DNA from: Colletotrichum lupini
Taxonomy: Eukaryota > Ascomycota > Sordariomycetes > Glomerellales > Glomerellaceae
Direction: 5' to 3'
DNA: 64,000 bases
Assembly (NCBI RefSeq): GCF_023278565.1
Contig: NC_064673.1
Coordinates: 2,604,001 to 2,668,000 of the forward strand
Numbering within the stretch: position 1 is the first letter of the stretch; each line of letters begins with the position of its first letter. Positions 37,189 to 49,822 of this stretch are shown in pieces. A model generated the notes under the pieces. That model was not told the origin of the DNA. It was given only the letters and a program-made list of their open reading frames with translations, and ran no database searches. The position numbers were made by a program, and so were the translations under genes.

Positions 37189-40100
37189 CTAACTTTCTCT
37201 TTTTTTTATTAATTTAACCGCTGCGGTTAGAGGTATAATTCGACCTCGGGCCCGTTTACTAAGTCGTCTCCTTTTCCCCCTTTTTTCTATTCTTTTTATA
37301 TAATCTATCCCTCTATTCGTACGGTAACTTTTCTATTACCCACGAATTACTCTAATCCTTTGTTTAGTACTACTTTTATAAAAGCGTTTGCGAGGTTGTC
37401 TTTATTATTAATTTAATAGATCTCGAGTATCTTACGCTTTTTATATAATTACCTAAGGGCTATAATATCGATTATAAGCCTCTTTTCGTTCGTCGTTCTT
37501 AATTTAATAAGGTATTCGTATAGTAAGTAGGAATCGGTATAAATAACCGTTAGAATAAGTAAAAGGCTAATTTAATTAGTAATTTTCTTTAGCGTTATTG
37601 AAATCGCGTAGGAGAGGTTAACGCCGTTAACTATACTATAGACCTCTAACGCTAATATACTTCTCGTTACCTATTTATTTTTAGTTAACGAGTAGTAGAT
37701 TATATTACTATATATAGTGAATTCGCTCTTACTTATACTCTCGTTAACTAGGATAATAATATACCCTAATTGCGAAGTAAGGTCGTTATTGTTTATAAAT
37801 AACCTATTAACGAAGACGTAGAGCTTGCTAGTCGTAAAGTTAATTAGGTAGTAAACGAGACCTCGATTAAGATTCGTTTATTATTACTTAAGCCGCTTAT
37901 TAAGTACCTTAACGTCTCGTTTAGTTAGATCTATAGCCTACGCTACCCTAGCGTAGTTAAAAGTTACCTCGGGCTAATAAATATTCGTAATATATACCCC
38001 TTATATAAGCTTAGCCTTATATTGCTTTTTAATATCGGTTACGTTTAGGTCGACGAGGTTAATCTTCTCGCCCTACCCCTTTTATTAAAAGACGACGGTT
38101 TCCCCTTTAATTATAAGAATCTTACTATTAAATACTAGGGGGGTATTTATTATAAGGACCTCTTTTAGCTTTATTACGAAGCCCGCTTTTTAGAGCTCCT
38201 TATCCTCCTTCTTTATAAAGTTAATATTAAATAGGCCTAATATATCGTCGGTTTATATTTTAATAATCCTAAATTAGTTACCTTCGTACTCCGTAACTAG
38301 TAGGCACGGGTCGTACGTAAAGGTGACTATTAATAGTTAATTAATATAAAAATCGTGGTAGGTAGCCTACTAATGGGTACCCGATTTTGCGAGCCTATAT
38401 AGTAGCTTAAGTACTTTAATAATCGTACTTTCTAAGTACTTACTAGCTATTTCCTTTAGTAAATAGGCTAGGATTTTTTTTATGAGCCCTGTAGCTGATT
38501 AGGTATATGCCTAGGTAATATTACGGCTCTAAATCTTATATCCCTTTTTTCGTAACGATACTATTAGTACTATTATTAATTATTAGCTATAGCGCTATAT
38601 AGTAGGCGATTATATAAGTAGCGTCGCCTTTTTAATATCGCCGTACCCCTAAATTACGTATTTAGACTTCTCGTACGGTTAGGGTATTCCTTTTCTTTTA
38701 ATTTTATAAACTATTTATAATTTAAATATACGGAGGTTTATATACTTTTTTAGATTATAGAGGATAAATCGATAGACCCCTCGATCGCGTAGAGTATTTA
38801 TTTTAATAAAATCTAATCCCTTATACGGCTTTTTAGTAGTTATAATTACGCCTTCCTTACGTAGTTTAACTACTAGCTTAAAATCGGCTTTTTTTTTTAC
38901 TATATAAAAGGTGTTAATTACCTCGTTGCTAGTGATAAATTACTACGTTAGTGCTTACTATCGTAGTCTCCCGCGACGTCTTGCCGGTAGGATTAGTGCC
39001 CTTTTAGTAATTTCCTCTTCCTCGTCGTCTATTAATACTACTACGACGATTTTGTTAAGGATAATTTCTTATGCCTCTGCTACGGGTTATATAGCTTCCC
39101 CTAGCTCTTCTTCTTCTTATAAGCTAGAAATCACCTCGATAGGATCTATATAATATAGTTTAACTACCGTAATTAATACTTCGAGTAACTAGTTATAATC
39201 TCTCGTAACTACGTAAGAACGCTCGTTAATAAAAATTAATTTATATAACCTAGCTTATTATTAAGTAATTTCGCGCTATATTTATATATCCGAATTTAGG
39301 GGTATATTTAAATTAACCCCTATATCGGGCCTATTGTGCGTAGTAATTACCTTATTAACTTACTTTTTTATATTTACCTCGCGCAGTGCCCGCATTACTT
39401 TTTTAACTACTTAAGCTTACTAGCTTACGTCTAGCGACGGTAGTAAGGCTAAGGTCGTTTTTAAATATACTCTAAATACTAAAAGCGTCGGTATAAGCCC
39501 GTTAGGCCCTATAGTATCGTTATAATATTTAAGTACTGTTTAGAGGCATTCGTTATCGTTAGAATTAGGATTTTTCTTTTAATAATTTTAAACGCTCTTT
39601 TTAACTACTAGTGCGCCCTTTTTACCTTTTTAATACTATAGTGCGCTTTAACGGGCACGATTTTTAACTATATACCGTAGGCCGTTATATTTTTTTTAAA
39701 TTTTGTTAACTTAAAACTAGTATTAGCGTTAGTTTTAATACCGTCTAGCGGTCCTTAGTATATATTAATCTAGCTTTTTTATAGAGCTACTTATACTATT
39801 TTTATTTATAAATCCTATAAGAATTGCCCTGCTTAGAATAATATAGCCTCGTTAATTATATATAGGACCGGTCGACTATTTAAGTAGAAGATATTAATAA
39901 CGATTTCCTAATTAAAGTTAAGCTTATTACGTAATTTAAATTTAAATTTATATAGGCTCTGCGTATTTATTTAGTATTAGTAGTATATTTTTATTAACTA
40001 CTCTAGTGCCCCTATTTCGATATTATTATTACTTAAATGCTTTAGGAGGTTATATAGCCTCGCGACTAACGGGTAGCTAAATCTCTGGTATAGTCGTCTA

Positions 40101-43100
40101 AGCTCACTTTCCGTTAAGTAATTAATCGATTTTATGTTATTAGTGAGCTTTATAAACGCGTGCCCCTATCGTTATTTAACTATTTCGAAGTGCTTATGGC
40201 TAGAGATTTTGTTCTTTATATTATTAAATATAATACTTAGTCGATCTATATCTTTTAAATATAGGAGAAATAGGGTATTAACGGGTAGGATATAGAAAGT
40301 TATTATTCTAAAGTGCGTTTTTATTTTTATTATACTTAGGGCAACGATTTCCTTACCTAGGCCGAAGCTAATCCTCGTAATACCCGCTATTAACGTATTA
40401 AGCGTTACTAGCGCGATTTTCTATAACGCTTAGAATTACCTTTTTCTTTTTATTAATTATTACGATACCCTAGTATTTAAAATAATCTTATAGAAATTAT
40501 CTAGGCCGTACCTTTTGCTCGCGTAAAATATTTATATAAGCTTAGTATTTAAGTAATTTAAATAATATAAAAAGGGCCCCTCTAACTACCCTTAGAATTA
40601 CTTAGTACTATATCTCTTCTCTTTAAATATTAAAAGAGTAGAATTCTATACTATTAAATTCGTCCTTTCGCCTACCTCCGTATCCATTATCTAAGGGACC
40701 TTCCCTTATTATCCGTAAATAAAAGCTTACTTATTAAGGGCTTCTACTACTTTTTATTCGTTTAGCCTCGTATATCCTCCCGAGGCTAACGGGGCAAAGA
40801 AAGAGTAGTTAATATCGTTAACTTCGTTATAATTTAATTCGTTAGTATAGGGGGTAAGATCTTTTTTATTTTTTAAATTTCTTATAGGGTGCGGGTACTT
40901 TAAGTTACTAAATTAGCTACTTTCGCTAGGTTCTATGCCCCCGGATCTGCCCTTATATATAACGAGGAATTAGTTAAATCGATAAGGGCTAGTTTTATTA
41001 TTTACTACCCTCGATTTTTTATATTATTCGTACGATTTAGTACGCTCTTCCTCGGAGTAGTTACTTAACTAATATCTATCCTTTTTATAAATAAAATATT
41101 ACTTTTTCTATTACCTTACTCGCGAGTTAAATCTCTACTTATTTAACGAATTTAGGATTCCCTACTAATAATTACTATACCTAGCTTCCTTTCCTTTCTT
41201 ATTATACGTTTAGTCGACTTAATACTATTAGTAAGGGCCGTCGTATACTTAAAAGTAGGTTTAGCGCAGCATTCTTACCTTAATATTAAAGCTAGATCTT
41301 AGCCTCGAGTAAAGCGTCTCGTAGTCTTCGGGTACTTAGTATAGAGTTATTTTTACCTTTAGAACGCGCTAGACTACGGTATAAAAATATCTAACTTTTT
41401 ACTTATTAGTCCCCTTATTTAACTAGGTTTTCGTTAGCTTATTAATTCGATTAATAAGCTCTTTGAGGATTTCTATTTACGATTTACCCTTTATTATCCT
41501 AGCTATAGATATAAAAAAAATTGCTCGTAGCTTAAATAAGAGCTCTAAATTCTTATTATAGGTCTTAAAGCGGCTTTGGATTGCGTTAATAATACTAAAA
41601 AAGTTATTCCGATCGAGATTACGTACCGCTTCGTAATAATAATTAAAGGCCTTGCTTATAAGTATAATATTAATTACTAAATAGTACTAGTATTCTCTAA
41701 TCCCGACTTTTTTATAATAGTTATAGAATATTATTAGGGTCTTTTATAAGACCTCGTATTTCCCCCTAGAGCATAATTTCTTTTTTAAGAAGATCTTTTT
41801 AAGATTTATAAATTACCTTATATTTACTATTATATTTTCGGTATTTATATACGATCCTTGCGTCGCTACGTATTATTAATAATTTCGGGTAGTCTACCTC
41901 CTTTTTTACTAGCCGATTAGTACCGAATTTCGTATTAATAGCGGCAACGAGCTATAAATCGAAATAGGTAGAATTGTTAATTATTATACTTCTAATACTA
42001 TATTTTACCTCTATATATCCTTCTATAACGATAGATTGCCGTTAGTAATTATAAGAAGGAAATCTAGGTCGTTTACCTTTTTTTTAAATTCGTTAAAGCG
42101 ATTATACGCCCTATTAACTTATACCTAGGTCTATATTACGAATTCCTTTTTCGCAATCGTCGCTACTAAGATTTCGTAAAGTTCTTACGATTATAATTAC
42201 GCTAATAGTACCCCTTGCTTATAAAGGAATCTATTAACTACTTTTATAATTCCTAGGCTTGCGCTTACGAACTATTTATCTAGCTAATAGCTAAGGTCGT
42301 TTACAATTTTATAGAATAGGGGTTACCCCTATAGCCCCTTTTTTTTATAAACCTTAGTTAAATAGATTAATGCTGCGTTAATTTGCTCGCTATTAGGCTA
42401 ATCCGTAATTCTATATATCTACGCTCCCTAATAGTCCGGGTTAATATTTACCTATTTATAAGGGATTAGGATTCTGTCTAGGATCGGGTTTCTTCTTCTT
42501 TTTTTTTACCCTAACTCGCTAGGGGTCGTGCTCTAGCTTATGCCCGTATTAGCGGTCGCTAGTATATTTAATCTTAACGGGAATATATTTAATCCGCGCG
42601 TTAGCTATAGTAAACCCGTGCTTTTACTACCTAACGAATTCGTCGGGGTCTAAGTAATTCCCGCTTCCTCTTACTATTTTACTATTACTCTCGTTTTTAT
42701 TATTTTTAGTAACTACTACTAGCCCTCTAAATCGCTAGCTATCGTTCTTACTAAGATCCCCCTTTTTATTTAATATAAAAAAGTAGGTTTTAATAGTCCC
42801 TTTTTTATTAATAGCGGTAAACGTTTATATTACTATAAGAAGACAAAGTAATTAGTCTCGGGATCTTTATTAGTTACCGATTTTCGCTATTTTCGGATAC
42901 TTCTAGCCTCGTAAGCCTCGTACTCCTTATAATCTCTAAATTACTTCCTTCCTCGACCTACTTCTTTTAGGGTAGTATTCTATAATAATAATTAAAAATA
43001 GACGCCGGGCGGCTTATAAAAGAGCCGTATGGGTAGTTAAGTACGGTTAATAAAATTAAGTCCTCTTTTTTATAAGGTCGCGTAGTTATTAAAAATGCTT

Positions 43101-44148
43101 ATTACGATTTGCGCTCGTATTAGTTAGGGTTAAATACCTTAGAAATCCTTTCTCTTACGGCCTCTCGGTGCCCTATTTTATAGTTTCTTAAGTAGTCTTT
43201 TTCGTAAGCTAATTATATTAATTTAGTAATTATTATTTGTTAGTAATTCTTTTTATTACTTAGTTAATTTCTTAAAATTAATAATCTCGCGCTAGGAGCT
43301 AGTAGTATAAAAAGGGGCCTCTCGACGGCTTTTTAAAAAATTCTCTTTTTTCTTTTTAAACTTTAATAAAAAGTCGTTTACTCTCTCTTAGATTAATAAC
43401 TTTTTTCTTCTCTTTAAGCTAGCCGTCTCTTTCCTTAAGCTAACCTCTAATACTCGTAATACTTATAGCTCGAGGCTATTATAATTTCCAAATCCCCTCC
43501 TCCCTCGTTAAACCGTCCCCTTAACTATATTCTTATAGAATACCCGGGGGGTAGCTAAGGGGGCTACGAAGAGGCTATCTAAATCGCAGGCCTTAAGGTT
43601 AGATTTATAAGATCTTTATAATAATAAACCTTTTTATATACCGTAAATTTCTTAGTTTTATAACTCCTATATTAGTGGCTACTACGCCTATTAAAAAGAT
43701 TACTATATTTAAAGATCCTTTTTCTAAATTACGTAATGTTTTTTTATATTATATTATTAAGCCCGTTCGTTGCGCTAGTTAATTAGGCAAATAGTCGTTA
43801 TATAAGGAATTCTTTTTATTAATTTAGCTAGTTAATTTTTAATCGCGGGCCGGCCGCGGGAAAGTTATTTAGTAAAAAAGGCTGCTTAAAATAATAGTAA
43901 AATACTAGTTACCTAAGTAGTTCTGTCGATTAGTATAGTTTAACGTAATAAACGTTAACTTCTTATAAATAGTAAAGGGCTATGATTACTTAATTCCGTA
44001 CGGCATTCGAGAATCGCCTCCTTTTTTATTTACTTCCGTAAGGTTAATTAGTATAAATCTCCTATCCCGTGTGGTATTAAGAAGTCGTCTTTTTTACGTA
44101 GCGAGATACCTTACTAATTTACAATAATAGAATTTAACTACTAATTAG

Positions 44149-44350
44149 TATTAGTATCCTTATTATAGGGTAGTTAGTTCGAACCGTAGTTAACGAAGAG
44201 ATTAATTAAACTATTTAAATATCTGCGTAGGTATAAAAAGGAGGTTCTAACTATAAGTTAGGCTGGCTACGATAATCGTAAATAGGGCCCCTAATTAGCC
44301 CCTGCGCAGTTGGCTATATACCGCGGTCGAATTAGACTTCTAATCCGATA
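44149..44350 (-). repeat. 5' LTR of copy 4 (202 bp)
   Basis: The inner terminus is tattag (mutated from tgttag); it ends aatccgata, followed by the ctttt duplication. Confidence 0.9.
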
Positions 44351-47300
44351 CTTTTATTATATAAAAAGTATTAATTACCTCGTCGTTAGTAATAAATTAC
44401 CGCGTTAGTGGTTACTATCGTAGTCTCCTACCACGTCTCGCTAGTAAGATTAGTGCCCTTTTAACAATTTCCTTTTTTTCGTTATTTATTAATACTACTA
44501 TAACGATTTTGTTAAGGATAATTTCCTATGCCTCTGCCGCGGGTTATATAGCTTCCCCTAGCTCTTTTTCTTTTTATAGGCTAAAAATTACCTCGATAGG
44601 ATCTATATAATATAGTTTAATTACCGTAATTAATACCTCGAGTAGCTAGTTACGATCTTTCGCAACTACGTAAAAACGCTCGTTAACAGAAATTAATTTA
44701 TATAGCCTAGCTTATTATTAAGTAATTTCGCGCTATACTTATATATTTAAATTCAAGGGTATATTTAAATTAACCCCTATGTTAGGCCCATTGTGCGTAG
44801 TAATTACCTTATTAACTTACCTTCTTATACTTACCTCGCATAGTGCCCGTATTACTTTTTTAATTACTTAAGCTCGCTAGCTTACGTCTAGTAACGGTAG
44901 CGAGGCTAAGGTCGTTCTTAAATATACTCTAAATACTAGAAGCGTTAGTATAAGCCCGTTAGGCCCTATAATATCGTTATAGTATTTAAGTACCGTTTAG
45001 AAGTATTCGTCGTTATTAGAATCGGGATTTTCCTTTTTAATAATTTTAAACGCTCTTTTTAATTACTAATACGCCCTTTCTACTTTTCTAATACTATAGT
45101 ACGCTTCGACGGGCATAACTTTTAACTATATACTATAGGCCGTCGCATTTTCTTTAAATTCTATTAACTTAAAACTAGTACTAGCGTCGGTTCTAATACC
45201 GTTTAGCGGTCCTTAGTATATATCGATCTAGCTTTTTTATAGAGCTACTTATACTATTTTTATTTATAGATCCCATAGGAATTGCCCTACTTAGAATAAT
45301 ATAGCCTTATTAATTATATATAAGACCGGTCGACTATTTAAGTAGAAGATATCGATAACGATCTCCTAATTAAAGTTAAGCTTATTACGTAATTTAAATT
45401 TAAATCTGCGTAGGCTCTGCGCATTTATTTAGTATTAGTAGCATACTTTCGTTAACTACTCTAGCGCCCCTATTTTAATATTATTATTACCTAAATACTT
45501 TAAGAAGTTATATAGCCTCGTAACTAATAGGTAGCTAAATCTCCGGTATAGTTATCTAAGCTCACTTTCCGTTAGGTAATTAATTAACTTCGTATTATTA
45601 GTAAGCCTTATAAACACGTACCCCCATCGTCGTTTAACTATTTTAAAGTGCTGACGGCTAGAGATTCTATTCCTTATATTATTAAATATAATACCTAGTC
45701 AATTTATATCTTTTAGATATAAGAGAAATAGGGTATTAACGGGTAAGATATAAAAAGTTATTATTTTAAAATACGTTTTTATTTTTACCGTACCTAGGGT
45801 AACGATTTCCTTACCTAGGCCGAAGCTAATCCTTATAATACCCGCTATTAATATATTAAGCGTTATTAGTGCGATTTTTTATAGCGCTTAGAATTACCCT
45901 TTTCCTCTTATTAACTATTACGATACCTTAGTATCTAGGATAATCTTATAGAAATTATCTAGGCCGTACTTTTTACTCGTATAGAATGCCTATATAAGCT
46001 TAGTATTTAAGTAATTTAAGTAATATAAAAAGGGCCCCTCTAGCTACCCCTAGAATTACTTAGTACTATATCTCTTCTTTTTAAATATTAAAAGAGTAGA
46101 ATTCTGCGCTATTAAATTCGTCCTTTTACTTACTTTTATATCCGTTATCTAAGGGACCTTCTCTTACTATCCGTAAATAAAAGCCTACTTATTAAGGGCT
46201 TCTATTACCTTTTATTCGTTTAGCTTCGTATATCTTCTTAAGGCTAATGGGGCGAAGAAAAAGTAGTTAATATCGTCGACTTCGTTATAATCTAATTTAT
46301 TAATATAGGGGGTAAGATCTTCCTTATTTTCTAAATCTCCTATAGGGTGCGGGTACTTTAGGTTACTAAATTAGCTACTTTTACTAAGTTCCGTACCCCT
46401 AGATCTGCCCTTATATATAATAAGGAATTAGTTAAATCGATAAGGGCTAGTTTTACTATTTACTACCCTCGATTTTCTATATTATTTATATAATTTAGTA
46501 CGCTCTTCCTTAGAGTAGTTACTTAATTAATATTTATCTTTTTTATAAATAAAATACTACTTCTTCCGTTACCTTACTCGCGAGTTAAATCTCTACTTAT
46601 TTAATAAATTTAAGATTCCTTACTAGCGATTACTATACCTAGCTTCTTTTCCTTTCTTATTATACGTTCGGTTAACTTAATATTATTAATAAGGGCCGTC
46701 GTATACCTAGAGGTAGGTTTAGTACGGCATTCTTACTTTAATATTAAAGCTAGATCTTAGCTTTGAGTAGAGCGTCTTATAGTTTTCGGGTACTTAGTAT
46801 AAAGTTATTTTTATTTTTAGAACGCGCTAGACTGCGGTATAAAAATATTTAACTTTCCGCTCGTTAGTCCCCTTATTTAACTAAGTTTTTACTAGCTTAT
46901 TAATTCGATTAATAAGCTCTTTAAGGATTTCTATTTATAATTTACCTTCTATTATCCTAGCTATAGATATAAAAGAAATCGCTCGTAGCTTAAATAAGAG
47001 CTCTAAATTCTTATTATAAGTCTCGAAGTAGCTTCGGATTACGTTAATAATACTAAGAAAGTTATTTTAATTAAGATTACGTACCGCTTTATAATAATAA
47101 TTAGAGGCCTTACTTACGAGTACGATATTAATTACTAAATAGTACTAGTATTTTTTAATCCCGACTTTTTTATAATAGTTATAGAATATTGTTAAGGTCT
47201 TTTATAAGACCTCGTACTTCCCCCTAGAGTATAATTTCTCTTTTAAGAAGATCTTTTTAAAATTTATAAATTACCTCGTATTTATTATTATATTTTTAGT

Positions 47301-49606
47301 ATTTATATACGATCCTTACGTCGCTACGTATTATTAATAACTTTAAGTAGTCTACCTCTTTTTTTATTAACTAATTAGTACCGAATTTTATATTAATAAT
47401 AGCAACGAGCTATAGATCGAAATAGGTAGAATTGTTAATTATTATACTTTTAGTACTATATTTTACCTTTATATATCCTTTTATAACAATAAATTACCGT
47501 TAGTAATTATAAGAAGGAAATCTAAGTTATTTACCCTTTTTTTAAATTTATTAAAGCGATTATACGCCCTATTAACTTATGCCTAGGTCTATATTACGAA
47601 TTCCTCCTCTATAATCGTCGCTACTAGGATTTTATAAAGTTCTTATAATTATAATTGCGTTAGTAATACCCCTTGCTTATAAAGGAATTTATTAACCGCT
47701 TTTATAATTCTTAAGCTTGCGCTTATAAACCATTCGTCTAGCTAATAGCTAAGGTCGTTTGCGATTTTATAGAATAGGGGTTGCCCCTATAGCCCCTTTT
47801 TTTTATAAACCTTAGTTAAATAAATTAATACCGCGTTAATTTACTTACTATTAAGCTAATCCGCAATTTTATATATTTACGTTCCTTAATAGTCCGGGTT
47901 AATATTTACTTACTTATAAGGGATTAGGATTCTATTTAAGATCGGGTTTCTTCCTCTTTTTCCTTACCCTAACTCGCTAGAGGTTATACTCTAGTTTATA
48001 CTTATATTAGTAGTCGCTAGCGTATTTAATTTTAATAAAGATATATCTAATCCGCGCGTTAGTTATAGTAAACCCGTACTTTTATTACTTAATAAATTCG
48101 TTAGGGTCTGGGCGATTCCCGCTTCCTCTTACTATCTCGCTATTACTCTCGTTTTTACTATTTTTAGTAACTACTACTAGCCCTCTAGATCGCTAGCTAT
48201 CGTTCCTACTAAAATCCCCCTTTTTATTTAGTATAAAAAAGTAAGTTTTAGTAGTCCCTTTTTTATTAGTAGCGGTAGACGTTTATATTACTATAAGAAG
48301 ACGAAGTAATTAGTCTCGGGATCTTTATTAATTACTGATTTTTACTATTTTTGGATACTTCTAACCTCGTGAGCCTCGTACTCCTTATAATCTCTAAATT
48401 ACTTCCTTCTTTAACTTACTTCCTCTAGGGTAGTATTCCGTAATAATAGTTAAAAGTAGACGCCGGGCGGCTCGTAAAAGAGCCGTACGGGTAGTTAAGT
48501 ATAGTTAGTAAAGTTAAGTCCTTTTTCTTATAAAGTCGCGCAGTTATTAAAAATACTTATTATAATTTACGCTCGTATTAACTAGGGTTAAATACTTTAA
48601 AAATCCTTTTTCTTACGGCCTCTTAGTACCCTATTTTATAGTTTCCTAAGCGGTCTTTTTTATAAACTAATTACGCTAATTTAGTAATTATTATTCGCTA
48701 GTAATTCTTTTTATTACTTAGTTAATTTCTTAAAATTAGTAATCTCGCGCTAGGAGCTAGTAATATAAAAAAGGGCCTCTTAACGGCCCTCTAAAAAATT
48801 CTCTTTTTTTCCCTTAAACTCTAGTAGGAGGTCGCTTACCCTCTTTTAAACTAATAACTTTCTTTTTCTCTTTAGGCTAGCCGTCTCCTTCCCTAGGCTA
48901 ACCTCTAATATTCGTAATACTCGTAGCTCGAGGCTATTATAATCTCTAAATCCCCTCCTCCCTTATTAAACCGTCCCCTTAACTATATTTTTATAAAATA
49001 CCCGGGGGGTAGCTAAGGGGGCTACGAGGAGGCCGTCTAAATCGCGGGCCTTAAAGTTAGATCCGTAAGATCTTTATAATAATAAACCTTTTTATATACC
49101 GTAAATTTCTTAGCTTTATAACTCCTATATTAATAGCTACTACGCTTACTAAAAAGATTACTATACTTAAGGATCTTTTTTTTAGATCGCGTAGTACTCT
49201 TTTATATTATATTATTAAGCCCGTTCGTTATGTTAGTTAATTAGGTAAGTAGTCGTTATATAGGGAATTCCTTTTACTAATTTAGCTAGTTAATTTCTAA
49301 TTACGGGCCGGCCGCGGGGAAGTTATTTAATAAAAAAGGCTACTTAAAATAATAGTAAAATACTAGTTACCTAAGCGGTTCCGTCGATTAGTATAGTTTA
49401 ACGTAGTAAACGTTAACCTCTCGTAAGTAATAAAGGGCTACGATTATTTAATTCCGTGCAGTATTTAAGAATCGCCTCCTTTTTTATCTACTTCCATAAG
49501 GTTAATTAGCACGAATCTCTTATCCCGTATAGTATTAAGAGGTCGTCTTTTTTATATAATAAAATACCTTACTAATTTATAATAATAGAATTTAATTACT
49601 AATTAG

Positions 49607-49808
49607 TATTAGTATCCCTATTATAGGGTAGTTAGTTCGAACCGTAGTTAACGAAGAGATTAATTAAACTATTTAAATATCTACGTAGGTATAAAAAGGA
49701 GGTTCTAACCGTAGGTTAAGCTAGCTATAATAATTATAAATAGGGCCCCTAATTAGCCCCTGCGCAGTCGGCTGTATGCCGCGGTCAAATTGGACTTCTA
49801 ATCCGATA
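49607..49808 (-). repeat. 5' LTR of copy 3 (202 bp)
   Basis: The inner terminus tattag is mutated; the outer end aatccgata has the last CA changed to TA; the ctatc duplication follows. Confidence 0.9.
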
Positions 49809-49822
49809 CTATCGTTCTTCAG

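Larger units (their letters stand above)
36987..44350 (-). mobile_element. Ty1/Copia LTR retrotransposon, RIP-mutated, copy 4 (nested)
   Basis: A 7,364-bp element inserted in copy 3 in the same orientation, with the duplication ctttt (36982-36986 and 44351-44355) and 202-bp LTRs at 36987-37188 and 44149-44350. The coding sense is minus. It is the younger insertion in this stack, yet is as strongly RIP-mutated as its host. Confidence 0.94.
35075..49808 (-). mobile_element. Ty1/Copia LTR retrotransposon, RIP-mutated, copy 3 (host of copy 4)
   Basis: The outer element, 14,734 bp including the nested copy (about 7.4 kb without it), with the duplication ctatc at 35070-35074 and 49809-49813. LTRs are 202 bp (35075-35276 and 49607-49808). 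The coding sense is minus. The interior continues seamlessly from 36986 to 44356 once copy 4 and one ctttt are removed, by comparison with the same place in copy 1 near 10,660. It sits in intron 1 of the permease, antisense to the gene, 54 bases after the donor and 9 bases before the remaining intron end. Heavily RIP-mutated, no usable frame. Confidence 0.93.

Noticed and set aside
38911..39153. 80-codon open frame inside copy 4
   Set aside because: It is Ser/Ile/Tyr-rich from AT-biased sequence, on the strand opposite to the pol genes; a product of RIP composition.
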